This document shows positions 9,540 through 27,200 of a DNA stretch of 64,000 nt, in pieces (positions within the stretch are counted from its first letter, which is position 1; every line of letters starts with the position of its first letter). Source of the stretch: Echinometra lucunter (lineage: Eukaryota; Echinodermata; Echinoidea; Camarodonta; Echinometridae); assembly GCA_029962745.1 (NCBI GenBank), contig CM057154.1:32860424-32924423 (forward strand), given 5' to 3'. The position numbers and the translations under genes were made by a program. The notes beneath the pieces are model-generated. The model saw only the letters and a list, made by a program, of their open reading frames with translations. It did not search any database and was not told the DNA's origin.

Positions 9540-12365
9540 ATGGAGCCTTATGATGTGATAGATATCAGAGTAGATGTGGAAACTTCTACAGTAGATGCCA
9601 TTTTGTTTCAACAGCAAACACATGACACAGTTAGCCGTAGAGATTGTTTGACAACAGACTCTTCTGTCTGGTTTGCCCTGATCCAAGATGGCCTCAACTG
9701 TGACACTAACAAAAGTTTGGAATCAACTTTTTCTGAAAAGACAGTGAGCAGTGGCATTGGCAAGGAAAAGAATGTTTCAACAGAGAAATGTAATTCTGCA
9801 GAAGAGTCGTCAAGTCTCAGAGACAGCCTGCAGATTGGTAAAGATTTACCCCTTGATCAGTATGATGAGCAGATGATAGAAAGAATGAGACAAGACAGTA
9901 CTTTGTCTACCAGAGTTAAATTCCTACAACTCAAAACAGAAATAGATCCAATACTGGCATCATGTTTTATGTGTGAAATGAGGCATTCCCAAGTATACAG
10001 ACAAACACTTTTGAAGAACTTGTGTTCCTGGTGCTGTTCATGTAGGAGAACCATAAAAAGGCAGAAGAGAAAAAATGGTATCAGGTTGACTTTGGATTTG
10101 AAGCAGTCCAATTTATTCAAGATGGAACCAGATATTCGATGGTAAGAAAAATGAAAGTTTAGTAGAAAGAAACCAAGCAAATCTACAATGATCAATATGG
10201 CAGTCTAAAGTATTGTTTTAACTTTTAAGTAATAGCTTTGCTCTTTTTAAAATTTTTTATCTGAACCATAATGAAGGTGAGGGACATTTCAGGGTGCCCA
10301 CTGGAGCTTTTCACATCCTTGCGAAGTGAAAAACAGTGGGGTCTCGCCTGTGGAACTCGGACTCCCTCCCATCATTTCTTTGTGAAATTGACAGCCTAGT
10401 TCACTTTAAAGCTACACTCAAGACTCGCATCTTTCATCAGACATTTAAATGCTAAATATATTGGAGGAGTCTTCACCTTTGAATGTTTTTGAAAGAGATA
10501 TATGGTGCCATACAAATGCTGTGAATTGTCATCATTATCTTGCTCTCATATTATATCACTTTGTGGCAATTTGCGAAGATGAGTCATTGTGAATTTTACA
10601 CATGGCTTTCCTCTAACTAAAGGTGGAGCCAAACATCTATTCTAAAAGTAACTCTTTCACTTTTCTCAATGTTTCTTTTCTCCATGATAAGCCTCTCATC
10701 CATTTTTAAAATTGTTTCACATAGGGTGTGTCTGTCGGAGCAACTTGTTTCCTCTAAATTAGAAACAGATTTGCGAACACAACAGGCAGTCTCTCTCTGG
10801 ATGTTGTGTTAATCGTTGCGATTTGGGTTCTTTTTTTATGAGCATGTCTTTGATTTATAACTTTTTTTTCCAGGAGTACAAAGATGTTACCCTTGTGGCT
10901 TGGTCGTGTCGCTATCGAAGACTCTTTCTCCTGGTTGTCAACCCTTGGAGGAGCCTACTCTGCTCTGGGAGATGATTTTCTACATTTTGTAAGTTTTATT
11001 TCCTCTTCATTCTAGGATCTACATGTACAGTGTGTAGCTATAAATTCTGACTAATAAAGTTTCTAAGAATGCTGCTGTCAGTGGACATGTTGGCAATTCC
11101 TTTTGGGATACATTTGCAAATTTTCATGGTCATGGATTGGCCTACCAGTGACATTTTCCTATTGAGCAGATCACAATTTTACATCATTGGCTAAATGTAA
11201 AAGGAACTTCTTGCATGTTGAAATGCCAATTTCTTTGAGTCATTGTATTAATACATGTGCTTTCACTGATTTAGTCTAAATGGAATATAATTTCTCATTT
11301 TCCATTTGATACATTGTAGCAAGCATATTTACATCTTGTGTTGAAAAAAAAAAAAGACTAACTCTACCCTATAAAGTAGCAAAGATTCCAATATACATGT
11401 AGCCCTTGTGATATTTCCTGATTAGCAAAACATTAATAGTGAAATAACATGTGGAAATATTCAAATGCTGATGTCGGTTTACTTTTTTAGCCTTTAGTCT
11501 GAGTGTGGCAATTGTAAATGGCCTGCACTTGTGCAAAGAATATTGGAAAATCATGTGAAATTCTATTCTAAAGGAACTCTTGTACGTCTACCTTTCAAAA
11601 AAATTTGAAACAGGCAGAGAAGGCAGGGAGAGTTTCTATCCATCAGATGAAGCTAGCTTGTCAGATTGGTGATCCCATCTTACTGGCTCGCTGCAGAGTC
11701 TACATGGCTCAGAGTCTCATGCAAAAGGGCTTCATTCACCAAGCTATGTTCATTGTTAGGTGAGAACTAATGCAATCAAGTTTCAGGTTTATGTTTTTGA
11801 ATGTACATAAACTCTTTTAAAAACACTTTAAAAGACAAAACATACCAAACTAAAAGGGAAACATGAAAATGATGATTGTTCTGTTCTGATTATGGATGAA
11901 AATATGTTCTTAAAGAAGAAAAATTTGTGTCCTATGAAGTGAGAAGCATTCTTTGTGTTATGTGGAGGGCAATGTGTAGAAAATGGGCATGAATATCCTT
12001 GTATTTCTAGTGCTGGTAGCATGAGAAATATTTGCTTCTTGTTCTGTATTCTGGGATCTTACTTGTCCTTGCACCATCTTCATTATTTTTCTTAATCTGC
12101 TCATCTGGGGTAACTTGTTCAGAAGTGGCATTTTGTTATTCAAACCACCCATAAGATATTATACATTTTCATTGGAATTGCTCTGTTTGCTTTATCACAC
12201 AGAACTCAATACCGTTTTGCCATATCTCTCGGTGACAACACAGACCAGAGACTGATCAACATGTGCAAGGGTGTGTGGAGCATTATACAATACCTCCATA
12301 GACGGAAAAAGGAATGCAGGAAGAATGGGGTGGGACTACATCCTGCACTTAATGAGGCTAGGTGA
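9540..12365 (+). CDS. Uncharacterised protein with TPR-like helical C-terminus
   Basis: Four coding exons join in frame: 9540-10141, 10874-10988, 11614-11759 and 12203-12365 (TGA), 341 residues. All junctions are AG/GT. The start MEPYDVIDIRV directly follows a CTGCAG acceptor; translation could start earlier if an upstream exon is coding. Residues 1-130 are Ser/Thr-rich and probably disordered. A Cys-rich stretch (CFMCEMRH then LCSWCCSC) lies near 160-190, followed by a basic RRTIKRQKRK segment. From about 200 to 320 the pattern of small and large hydrophobic positions (GRVAIEDSFSWLSTLGGAYS, ALGD, RCRVYMAQSLMQKGFIHQA, YRFAISLGD) resembles stacked TPR-like helix pairs. I do not recognise a named protein. 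It might belong to the metazoan family annotated after C. elegans F58A4.6 (DUF4807), from weak memory. No signal peptide or membrane segment is seen. Confidence 0.82.
10351..10550 (+). mobile_element. LINE 3' end remnant in intron
   Basis: Within the first intron of the 9540 gene, 10351-10455 reads WNSDSLPSFLCEIDSL then FKATLKTRIFHQTF and a stop. This is the usual C-terminus of CR1/jockey-type reverse transcriptase proteins (WNSLP...FK..LKT.LF). It is followed by a short tail, ATATGGTGCCATACAAATGC, like the 3' ends of such elements. The upstream part is missing, as expected for 5'-truncated LINE insertions. Confidence 0.65.
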
Positions 12366-12934
12366 CCCTCTGCACACTTGGAAGTCTGAAGATGTGTGTG
12401 AAGTGGAAGGGTTCCAATAACTGAAAGTTTTATGTGAATATGCAATTGTTCATGAAAGTGCAATTTATACAAAAGCTGTTCATCTAAATGGTCTTCCGAG
12501 GTTGGAAAAGGTAAATAGAATTGAAATAAGTCAAGGAAGTTGAAATACTGTGTTTAGATTGATTGAGATATAGAGAGCTGAACAGGCATAAACTATGTGT
12601 TATTAAGATAACTGCCCACTGACTCTTGGGACTTGGGAGACAATACATACATTTAGTCTGGAGTTCCTTGAGAGAAATGTGCAGGGGGAGGGGGGGGGGG
12701 GGGGTCTCTTTGAAAGGGACCGTACTAGTGAAACTCTAGTGATTCTCAAAAAGAACTCAGCAGATAATATTAAAAGTGCAATGATCTACCCCTATCAGTA
12801 TATGTATTTGACTTTTATATTGTAGTTCAAATAGTAATAAGAAGCTACAGTATAGTTATGGAATATGGCAACAAATAGAAATATTTGTGTGATAAAAAAT
12901 TAGGACTGATAAAGATTTACTTCTCCTTTTTATT

Positions 12935-14503
12935 GTCTCGCCCACCGGAGGTGAAGGCGAGACTAAGGGATCCAAATGTCGTCCGTCCGTCGTCCGTCCG
13001 TCGTCCGTCCGTCGTCCGTCCGTCGTCCGTCCGTCGTCCGTCCGTCGTCCGTCCGTCGTCCGTCCGTCGTCCGTCCGTCCGTCCGTCCGTCACAAACGTT
13101 ATGAAAGATAACTTGGCAACCGTGACTCACTTTTCAACCAAACTTGGGTTGTAGATGCACTAAGGGGACCTGCATGTTATGGTCCAGTCAGAGGTCACAT
13201 GGTAAGGTCAAAGGTCATTTCAGGTCAAACGTTAAAGTTTACGTGCAAGACTCTCTTATGACACAAAACTCTGCAACCGTGACTCACTTTTCAACCAAAC
13301 TTGGGTTGTAGATGCCCTAAGCGGACCTGCATGTTATGCTCTAGTCAGAGGTCACATGGTAAGGTCAAAGGTCATTTCAGGTCAAACGTTAAAGTTTACG
13401 TGCAAGACTCTCTTATGACACAAAACTCTGCAACCGTGACTCACTTTTCAACCAAACTTGGGTTGTAGATGCCCTAAGCGGACCTGCATGTTATGCTCTA
13501 GTCAGAGGTCACATGGTAAGGTCAAAGGTCATTTTAGGTCAAACGTTAAAATTTACGTGCAAGACTCTCTTATGACACAAAACTCTGCAACTGTGTGACA
13601 CTGTTCAATCAAACTTGGGTTGTAGATGCACTAAGGGGACCTGCATGTTATGGTCCAGTCAGAGGTCACATGGTAAGGTCAAAGGTCATTTCAGGTCAAA
13701 CGTTAAAGTTTACGTGCAAGACTCTCTTATGACACAAAACTCTGCAACCGTGACTCACTTTTCAACCAAACTTGGGTTGTAGATGCCCTAAGCGGACCTG
13801 CATGTTATGCTCTAGTCAGAGGTCACATGGTAAGGTCAAAGGTCATTTCAGGTCAAACGTTAAAGTTTACGTGCAAGACTCTCTTATGACACAAAACTCT
13901 GCAACCGTGACTCACTTTTCAACCAAACTTGGGTTGTAGATGCCCTAAGCGGACCTGCATGTTATGCTCTAGTCAGAGGTCACATGGTAAGGTCAAAGGT
14001 CATTTTAGGTCAAACGTTAAAATTTACGTGCAAGACTCTCTTATGACACAAAACTCTGCAACTGTGTGACACTGTTCAATCAAACTTGGGTTGTAGATGC
14101 ACTAAGGGGACCTGCATCTTATTGTCCAGTCAGAGGTCACATGGTAAGGTCAAAGGTCATTTCAGGTCAAATGTTAAAGTTGACGTGCAAGACTCTCTTA
14201 TCACACATAACTTTGCAACCGTGACTCACTTTTCAACCAAACTTGGGTTGTAGATGCACTGAGGGGACCTGCATATTATGGTCCAGTCAGAGGTCACATG
14301 GTAAGGTCAAAGGTCATTTCAGGTCAAACGTTGAAGTTTACGTGCAAGACTCTCTTATGACTCAAAACTCTGCAACCGTGTGACACTTATCTATCAAACT
14401 TGGGTTGTCGATGCACTAAGGGGACCTGCATGTTATGGTCCAGTTCTGTTGTGTGCCATCACAGATCGCGATATTTCTAGTTATTTTCACAAGTGGGCGA
14501 GAC
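12935..14503. mobile_element. Element with CGTC microsatellite and 157-bp tandem core
   Basis: Terminal inverted repeats GTCTCGCCCAC (12935) and GTGGGCGAGAC (ending 14503) bound a 1569-bp element. After the left end comes an 11-bp CGTCCGTCCGT array (12978-13091), then eight full 157-bp repeats. The anchor GCAAC occurs at 13116, 13273, 13430, 13587, 13744, 13901, 14058, 14215 and 14372, always 157 apart. Tandem cores of about 160 bp inside small transposons are known from bivalve pearl elements. No transposase is visible. Confidence 0.8.
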
Positions 14504-16041
14504 ACAACATCGCAAACGCCTTGTTCAATAATCAGTGTGAACTATGCTCATGCTGCAGAACAAGTTTCCATAATTTTTTTTTCTTTGCAGATGCAAAGTA
14601 AGTGAGAAGTAACCATTTCTGCATCTAAAACTTTAAAAATTGTAGAGACCTGGTTTGACATCGAGAACATCAGATATTTTTCTTACATTATATTCTGCTC
14701 TGCTTGCAACAGTGGACATGAAGTTGACGATTACATGAGCATTTCAGTCTCAAGCTGTTATTGTGAAAGTACATGTATAGAGCAAGCTCCACATTTTACA
14801 AACAAACTAGAATAATATGCTATGGATGAAGTTCTTTTCCTGGATGATGCCTCTCATCTGTGCTTGAAGAAAATTCTTAAAACACAGATAAACTGATACA
14901 AATTTTATCATTTATTGTTGCTTCATTCTAGCTATACATTGTAATAGTTTATGCAAGTTTATGTCTGTTACAACTGCTAGATCCATTGAACTGATGTTAA
15001 ACTTTGACCTTCAATGTTCTGAATTTGATATTCAGAGATAGAATATGGAAATCCCCTCTTCTTTTCAAAGTAGAAAGTTTTCTTTCAAGAAAATAAATTA
15101 TTGTGATGTAAGTTGGATGAAATGTATGATGTAAACCTTCTAATGGCAATTTTAACAAGTTTCAAGTTTTATTTTCCATGTTCCATTAAAAACATAAACA
15201 ATATAAACAACAAATATATTGAAACATAACAATACAGTATGAAATGAAAATGTGAAAGGGAACCGCATAGGCCATTGGCCTTTCAAGGCAAAACCGTAAC
15301 AAATCATTAAAATTGGACAATATGTATTGCACAGAATATAACTTAATAAAGCAACAAAACCAGGTCAAACAGAATGTAAAAGAAAACCCTAAGAGCATAA
15401 AAATGTTTGCTGGAAGCATTTCTTCTTTAGTAGAAATAAAGAAAAGGAAAAAAAAAAGAATGTGTTTATGTTCCATTCGTCACTTTTCTCCTGCAAAGTT
15501 TTGCTCATTACATTTCAGACAATGTTTTGACTAATGTGTGAAATATAAAGTCTGGTACATGTACCAAAGTACAAAAAGGTACTGGTTTATGACCTTTAAT
15601 CATGTAATAATGGTTAGATGTTTATGTGGGACATTCTTTGTTTACTGTTATATAAATCTCTATTTTACAAGTATATTGAAGTCATATCAAGGCAATTTAA
15701 AGCTCAATGTATTACCGATTACATTAAATATTTTAGTACTGGTATATCTGATGATTGTGTACAGTTGAAAGAGCTTGGATTGGACCAAAGTCACCAAATA
15801 GCAAGGAAAAAGATACTTTTAATCTTAGTCTATGTTCAATTCATGTTGGGTTCAAAGAGCCTTGGACTTGCCCTTTATATCTATTCTTACTATGACTTGA
15901 TACGGGTGAACCTTGTTATAACAAACTCCTCTGGGCCAAGGAAATTACCTATTTGTATTGAAACCTTGTTATATCAGGGCTAAAATAAAACAATAAAATA
16001 CAAAGATGTGAAACCAGAAAAATTGCCTTGTTATAATGAGG
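14504..16041. other. Intergenic / 3' flank, no supported gene
   Basis: AT-rich sequence downstream of the 9540 gene. A candidate polyadenylation hexamer, AATAAA, is at about 15091. On the minus strand 15160-15330 ends in a TAAAACTTGAAACTTG-like tail and may be a retroelement 3' end. Several frames stay open here but none resembles a known protein. Confidence 0.35.
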
Positions 16042-16199
16042 CAGTGTTGGGTGCGAGACAGTTTCAGACAAGACAGAGACAGAGACCGAGACAATGATCC
16101 CCGAGACAGAGACGCTTGTGTCCAGTACAGCCGAGACCAAGACAAGACACAAGACACACAATCACTGTCTCGAGACATGTCTCAGGACACCCAACACTG
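16042..16199. mobile_element. Small hAT MITE with GAGACA core and 8-bp target duplication
   Basis: CAGTGTTGGGTG at 16042 is inverted as CACCCAACACTG ending at 16199. The direct repeat TAATGAGG flanks both sides exactly (16034-16041 and 16200-16207). The 158-bp body is almost entirely degenerate GAGACA/GAGACC hexamers with a TGTCTCGAGACA palindrome near the right end. CAGTG ends plus an 8-bp duplication indicate the hAT superfamily. Confidence 0.88.
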
Positions 16200-16207
16200 T
16201 AATGAGG

Positions 16208-18948
16208 TTCCACTGTATATGATTAATTTAGCAGTCAATAAAAAGATAAACAACAATGAGAATGAATTCTGTTCAGGTGTTTTATTGCTGCATATAAAAA
16301 CAGTTTCAATAAACACAATGTAATACATGTCACAAGATTGACTTTCAAAGGTACAAATATACACAAAGAAGAAGCACCAGCATAATTGTATGACTTTCAC
16401 ATAGACCAACATCATTCAACAATTCTATTTCCATGCACATATCTTCTGAAGAGCGTCAAGATACAGTATAGCATAAGTCTCCATCCACTCCAAATACATG
16501 CACATATTTTGTAAAGTGAAGTACAAACACGTTTCCTAGATCTTGACATTGTGCACAGTAATGATAAAAAATATCAATGAATGCTAGGAAGAAGGGATAG
16601 GTTTCTAATGTATGCATTTTTAAATGCTCTGAATAAGTTGAATCATTATACCAGACTCAAAGTGCCAAAAGGTTCCACACTGACTTGTAACCAATTATTG
16701 CTTGACTATTGAGGATCTGTAAAACTAAGCTTTATCAGTTGCTGGTCTGGTATTAATGGTAACAGACCACACAATGTACAGATGCCTGAAAAACAATTTT
16801 GAGATAAATTTGGTTAGCAATGTTTAATACTTTCTGTGCTGCAACTCTACCAGCAGACTGTTTATAGTCTACATGAGTAGAGTTAAACATTTTTCCTTAA
16901 AATAATATCACTGGCAAGCAAATATATAAAGAGGGGATTTTTTTTTGGCAAACAGAACTGAAATCATGAAACTTCTAACTGCATCCCCTGCTTCACCTAT
17001 TCCAATGTCGAAATTTACCCCAATTCACATCCCAATGATGGGATGAGCATATCATCCCTCCATTTACATGCACACGCATTAAAGATATCGATGGGGAAAA
17101 TACATATGTCTAAAATCACAGGGGAAAAAAAATGATCATTCCTCATAAACAAAAATATAAGTCAACATATAATTACACACATACAGCATGCAAACTCTGT
17201 TGTATTTCAGATTAAATACTAAATTTGCTTCAAATTCTGATATCTGACTGAAAATGTTAAAAGATCCAGCATAAATTATCCCCTTTACAATGAAGAGAAC
17301 CAATATTTCAGCCTCTGCACCAAGGGGTTATCCAGAAGTGTTCTTTTACTGAAAATCTTTCAAAGTTGGAAAAAATTCTTTATTGATAAGAATAAATGCT
17401 TTGGGCCTATAATGATGATGCACTTTCAATGAGAACCAAGATTTCAGATTCCCATTTGTACAAAACCCTCATTATTTATCTGGCCAAACCAAAGAGACTT
17501 CAGAACATTCTCTGCATTACAGCAGCTCCATAATTAGGAATGCATACTCAATGTAGGATTGAGGGGGGGGGGGGGGGGTCATGTGTCTGGATGCTTAACA
17601 AAAATGAAGCCTTCTCTTTTGTCTTTGGATTCAACAAAAACTATTCATTAAATAGCACTAATCCTCATCAATATTTGTTCTCTGTAATATTGTCTAATAC
17701 AAGTGTTAGAAAATTTAAGAAATATTGCTTGTAAACTTCTTGAAATGGCCGTTTAAATTGACTGTCTAGATACACTTCCAGTCTGGACACACAACATCCA
17801 GGTAATACTGATACTCTACTCAAGTTTTGACTGAATTACTCATATTTTTCACTTGTGGATGTAAACATTAATTTTTTTTTTTTAAATTGTGCCATGAAAT
17901 GCCACATTGAGAAGCTGATAACTAAAAGCATGCACCTTATAACACACCGTACATGTCCAATTACCATTTCAGAATTTGAAATTTCATTACATACATCATA
18001 ATTTCCTAAACAAAAACGAAAACAAAAATACAATAGGACCCTCATGATTTAACACCTTTCTAATTTATATGAAAGTGCAAGTACACAATAATAATTGTAT
18101 AGTTTCATTTGTTTTTTGTTTTTGTTTTATAGTCCTGTTCCACAATCTTCTCACAAAAAAATAAGGGTTCTCAGAAAATAATTAGATAAATTTACATAAA
18201 TTGCTTAAACACATTACTTCATTTTCAATTACTTTTCACCCCAAACCCTTCAAAAAGATTTATACAATTTCAAGAAAGTGACAAAAGGGACGGCGAAAAG
18301 ATGAAATATTTTATAGTTCAGCAGATGAACATGCTATCAAACCAAAATACACATAACTCAGAAGGTATGCATTTTGTTTTTCCCTACTTTTTCCATTACA
18401 TGCACTCAAATTATCTCCAGCTATACAATCATATTTATGTATTTCATTCCACTCATATTGTCTCAAATAATATTTCCTGAGGCAACATTATTCTCCCAAG
18501 TATAAACACAGTCAGTCCCCTTGTTGCTTTATGTTCTCTTAAGCATATTTCTGAATTTCAATTTCCAACAAAATAAAATAAACTATTCAATAATCGACAA
18601 TACACTGTACTCATAGATGTAGGCTATATGTATCATCCTATCGTGGTGAAAAGGATGTTGATAGCCTGCAACAGTGCTTATTCACCATATAAAAATCAGA
18701 AAACATCAAAACCTGCAACATAATATATTTCTCTAAAAGACACTTCTTCCATGATTTGCTCAGGATATTCTAATTCAGCACTTCATGGACACCCTTTTCC
18801 TTTTCAATGAAAGTTGGTGAATACATCTGTGAACTTCTCTCATGTCAGACATGCTCTGTTCCTAACCTGAAGGACATCGTTTGACATTGAAATAACACAA
18901 ATTTTATATTGACTCCAGTCTAGTTATCTTGCAATTGTATTCAAATGA
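16208..18948 (-). other. Probable long TMX2 3'UTR / downstream flank
   Basis: Directly downstream of the TMX2 stop codon on the minus strand. No exon of another gene is supported. The minus strand carries AATAAA-type hexamers, for example at about 16280 (plus-strand TTTTATT), which would give a 3'UTR of about 2.6 kb; closer sites cannot be excluded. A G run at 17561-17578 is the main low-complexity feature. Confidence 0.35.
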
Positions 18949-23443
<4,495 letters not shown>

Positions 23444-24221
23444 CTGAAATAATGCCTATACTGCATCAATTTCCACATTTTAGCAGATTTCCAGGAGAAA
23501 AGCGAAAAGTCGTGACTCAGCCCAGCCAGAGACTACTTTTCTATTGTCTTGTTCCAGGAAATTTACAGTTGAGAAAGCATCCAACTAGCCCAATTTCAAG
23601 GTTTGTTTTGTTTTGTTTTTTAATTTTTTATTCTTATTTTGTGATTATACGTTCCTATACCTTTTTTTTTTGGACATTATTGGATCAAAATTTGAAATTA
23701 TATTGAATAAAACATTGACTGAAAATCACATTAAACTGAAGGGCAGGCTAAACTGACAGGCGTTAGTCTTGTGTCCAAGCAGGTTTAGATCAGTGGCTTA
23801 GGTAGTATAGGTCGAGATGCATCTAGAAACATGCCAGAAAATAGCCCCAAAACATGCCCGTATAGTCAGATTACAGACTGCATGCATTGAGTGTTGTTGG
23901 GTCAGGCAACAGATAATGTTTGCCCGACCTAGCAACAAAATGTACGGGATCTGAATTTCAACTATCACCCGTTGCTAGGTAAACAAGCATGAATTTGAAG
24001 AAATTTTGAATATAAGTAACCATGTCAGCTCCCCCATCGCCCCCTCTATTATGATTCTCTCCAATTATCTCTTTTCTCTGGATGTCGGAACCTGTTCCCC
24101 CTTTAAAAAAAAAAAGAAACAAGTATCTTGCAAGCATGCCCCATCCCGAGGGGCAAGGAGCTGTCATGGTCACCCCCCCCCCCCCCCCCATAAAAAGATT
24201 AGGCTAGCGAAACATATCGCG

Positions 24222-24503
24222 CTACACTAAAAAATAAATCTAATCATTTGAAAAAGTACAGTTCTAGTGAAAAAGACACAATACTAATGAAAATAACCAG
24301 AACTATCACAGGATCACATTGGCTCCGACACTATAGTGACACGATTCTAGTGAGAATGATCAAAATTCTAGTAAAAATTTTTGTTAATTTTTATCAGACT
24401 TCTGATCATTTTTACTAGAATTGTGTCACTTTTGACTAGAATGTGCTGGTGCCCGTGCTGGGATCCGGCAAATTTAGTCAAATCTGATCGTTTTACAGTG
24501 TAG
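24222..24503. mobile_element. MITE with CTACACT...AGTGTAG ends
   Basis: CTACACTAAAAAATAAATC at 24222 is inverted as GATCGTTTTACAGTGTAG ending at 24503, with imperfect pairing over about 28 bp. The interior repeats TTCTAGT(G/A)A motifs in both orientations (around 24255, 24345, 24370, 24410, 24435), including an inverted pair at 24340-24362 and 24391-24427. No clear target duplication. Confidence 0.6.
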
Positions 24504-24918
24504 TTTACCTCAATTTTCTGTTATTGGGAGATGGGAGAGTTCTTCTGCAAGAAAAAGTGTCAGGATAGGGGAAAAATCCACGCCCCGAAATCATGAAAAT
24601 ATCTACCTGCTTGAAGTCGAGTCAATGAATATTATGTGAAGTGGAGTCAGTGGACTGCTCCATTCTTTTTACTGCTCTTTACCCAAACACAAAGATGTGA
24701 TCAATGCAGGACCGCTTACTCTACTCTTAATAATTATGATGTCTATATACAGCTGCTCTCTTGCGTTTCAATATGATATGTCAGGATATTTTTGCTAATT
24801 AGAGCTATAGTGCCTCTCACTCCAATCACCGCACTTTAAACATTCCCCCTTTTCGATAGTTTGATGATGACCCGTTCTTTATCATGTGTATATCATCCGG
24901 TATCATATCAGCTTCTCT

Positions 24919-24938
24919 TATGATGATGACGATGATGG

Positions 24939-24987
<49 letters not shown>

Positions 24988-25080
24988 AATGATGGTGATG
25001 ATGATGATGATGAACAGCATTTCTATAGCGCCATTTATTTGAGAATATTCAAAGGCGCGCACGCACCCTCAATATGTCAC
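24919..25080 (-). mobile_element. LINE-like 3' tail with (CAT)n
   Basis: On the minus strand, AAATGGCGCTATAGAAATGC leads into TGTTCATCATCATC and a long CAT/CAC trinucleotide tail. The GGCGCTATA(T/G)AAATGCT plus microsatellite arrangement is the usual 3' end of CR1/L2-type retroposons in invertebrates. Only the terminal part is recognisable. Confidence 0.5.
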
Positions 25081-26445
25081 ATAATACTCAAATAGTCATG
25101 ATAGCTAGTTGCCGGAAAGATGGGTTTATTAAGTTCTGATTTGAAGTTATCACGGTTATACATTTGCGAAGCTGGAGACGTAAGGAGTTCCAAAGGGGCG
25201 GAGCAACTGATGAAAAGGCTCTATGCCTTTATGTTTCGAACTTTCGCAAATTATCCTGGTCAAGCTTATCCTGATCTGTTATTCTTCGATTTATATATCG
25301 ATTGTTGTGTTTTGGAGGCTTGGCAAAATAAAATATAAAATCAATCAGGTGGTTATTGGATACTTAAAGAATCTGTCCTGCAAGGTGCTCTGCAGAACAT
25401 TGTCTTCACCTTCCTCCTCGAACGTTTCAGGACAATATGCCATCCTCTCCTGTTGTTTCCATTCTTCAGTTTGCAGATGGCCTCTTTGACTATCACGTGG
25501 CCCCCCCCCCCCCCGTGATTCCCCTAGTCGAGGTTACCTTCTGCCTCTGTGATGGCAGCCATAAGTGGTGGTTCAGGCATGGAGCTATTTTAGATGGTTC
25601 AGGCTGGTAGAGGATTTTTTGAAAGTGCCATTTCCATGTTTTCAACTTTGGTTCAAGTTTATTTATTAAAAACATTCAAAATAGAGTATCGGAATAGTGA
25701 AAATGAATTGTTGCGGTGATTTGTTGAGGGCACATGTCGCCTCATTATCTGAACATCCCTTAATTTTATCTGCTCTACGGTGATGGTTATTCTATCTCCA
25801 ACCTTCACTAGCATATCACTGTGTCCTCCCCCCCCCCCCCCCCCCCCCCCCGTCATGAGACCTCATGCCTTTTTGTTTAGCTATTGTCTCAGCTTTCAGT
25901 ATAGGCCTGATGTTCGACCATTGTTATGTTGAAAAAGTAGCAGTAAAAAAGGTTGCAGGGGAAGCCTGCACCCCCCCCCCCCTTTCAAGCTACCACCCTC
26001 GTTGGAGTAAAAAAAAAAAAAAAAAAAAAAATCGGAGGGAAGGGGGCAAGGGACGGTTTCCAACACAATATTGATATTGGCCTTGTGAAAAGCCTGTCAG
26101 CCTCTTCGAACTGCCTCTGAATAGCTTGTCAAATCAAGGAAATCTTCATTGTGATGTGGAATTTCTTCTCTCCCTCTCTCTCTCTCCTTCTCTCACTCTG
26201 TTTATCTCCCTCTCATGCAGACGCGCATGCAAGGCACTTATTTCTCCTCTTTCTAACTTCCTCTATTACCCATCTTCGTCTTTTAGGCCCTTATTTCATT
26301 GACTTGCTGTACCATTATCATATAAGATGACCACATGTCAGTATAAATCAATTTAGTCTACTTTTACAAGCGAAAATTGTAAACTCTGCTTTTTGGTGTC
26401 CAGCTGTTCCCAAGAAATTAGGCCTATAACTGCCTTAAGGTTGTG

Positions 26446-26576
26446 TATTATTATTATTATTATTATTATCATTATTATTATTATTATTATCATCATTATT
26501 ATTATCATTATTATTATTATCATTATTAATATTATTATTATTATCATTATTATTATTATTATTATCATTATTATTA

Positions 26577-26619
<43 letters not shown>

Positions 26620-26705
26620 CATCATTATTATTATTATTATTATTATCATTATTATTATTATCATTATTAATATTATTATTATCATTATTATTATTATTAT
26701 TATTA

Positions 26706-26792
<87 letters not shown>

Positions 26793-27200
26793 TGTTATTT
26801 ATATACATAAAAAAAAGTAACTATTCTGCTCTCCAAGTGCATAAAAATTAAAACACGAGTCACGTAGAAAATAGATGAGTTTTGAGATTTCTCTTAAAAG
26901 ATTCCACTGACGGGCAGGAACGAATGCGAAAGGGGAGACTATTCCAAATAGTTGGACCAGAAAATCTTATATTTTGTTGAGCTTTCTTTGAATCGATGTG
27001 GGGGATTTAAAGAAGAAGAGGATAAGACCTTGAACGTAATAAATAACTTGATTGCTGTCCAGAGATATAGTGTGGGGTCAGGTTATGAATGGATTTGTAA
27101 ACAAGTAGCGCATATTTAAACGTTATTCTCTTGGGGACAGGTAATCAGTGAAGTTGTTGTAAACAAAGGAGAAACATCATATTTTATTGCATTTGAGACA
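26446..27200 (-). mobile_element. Retroposon remnant with (ATT)n tail
   Basis: Positions 26446-26790 are about 345 bp of ATT repeats with interspersed ATC. The adjoining 26790-27200, read on the minus strand, leads into the tail through TATATAAATAACAATATAAT, which resembles a degraded GCGCTATATAAAT 3' end. The body has no intact frame. The microsatellite is certain; the retroposon call is inference from its position. Confidence 0.5.

Noticed and set aside
12978..13091. CGTCC array as a CRISPR-like repeat
   Set aside because: No spacers; it is an 11-bp microsatellite inside a eukaryotic element.
26353..26851. 150-codon poly-isoleucine frames on both strands
   Set aside because: ATT/ATC microsatellite; no start, domain or codon signal.
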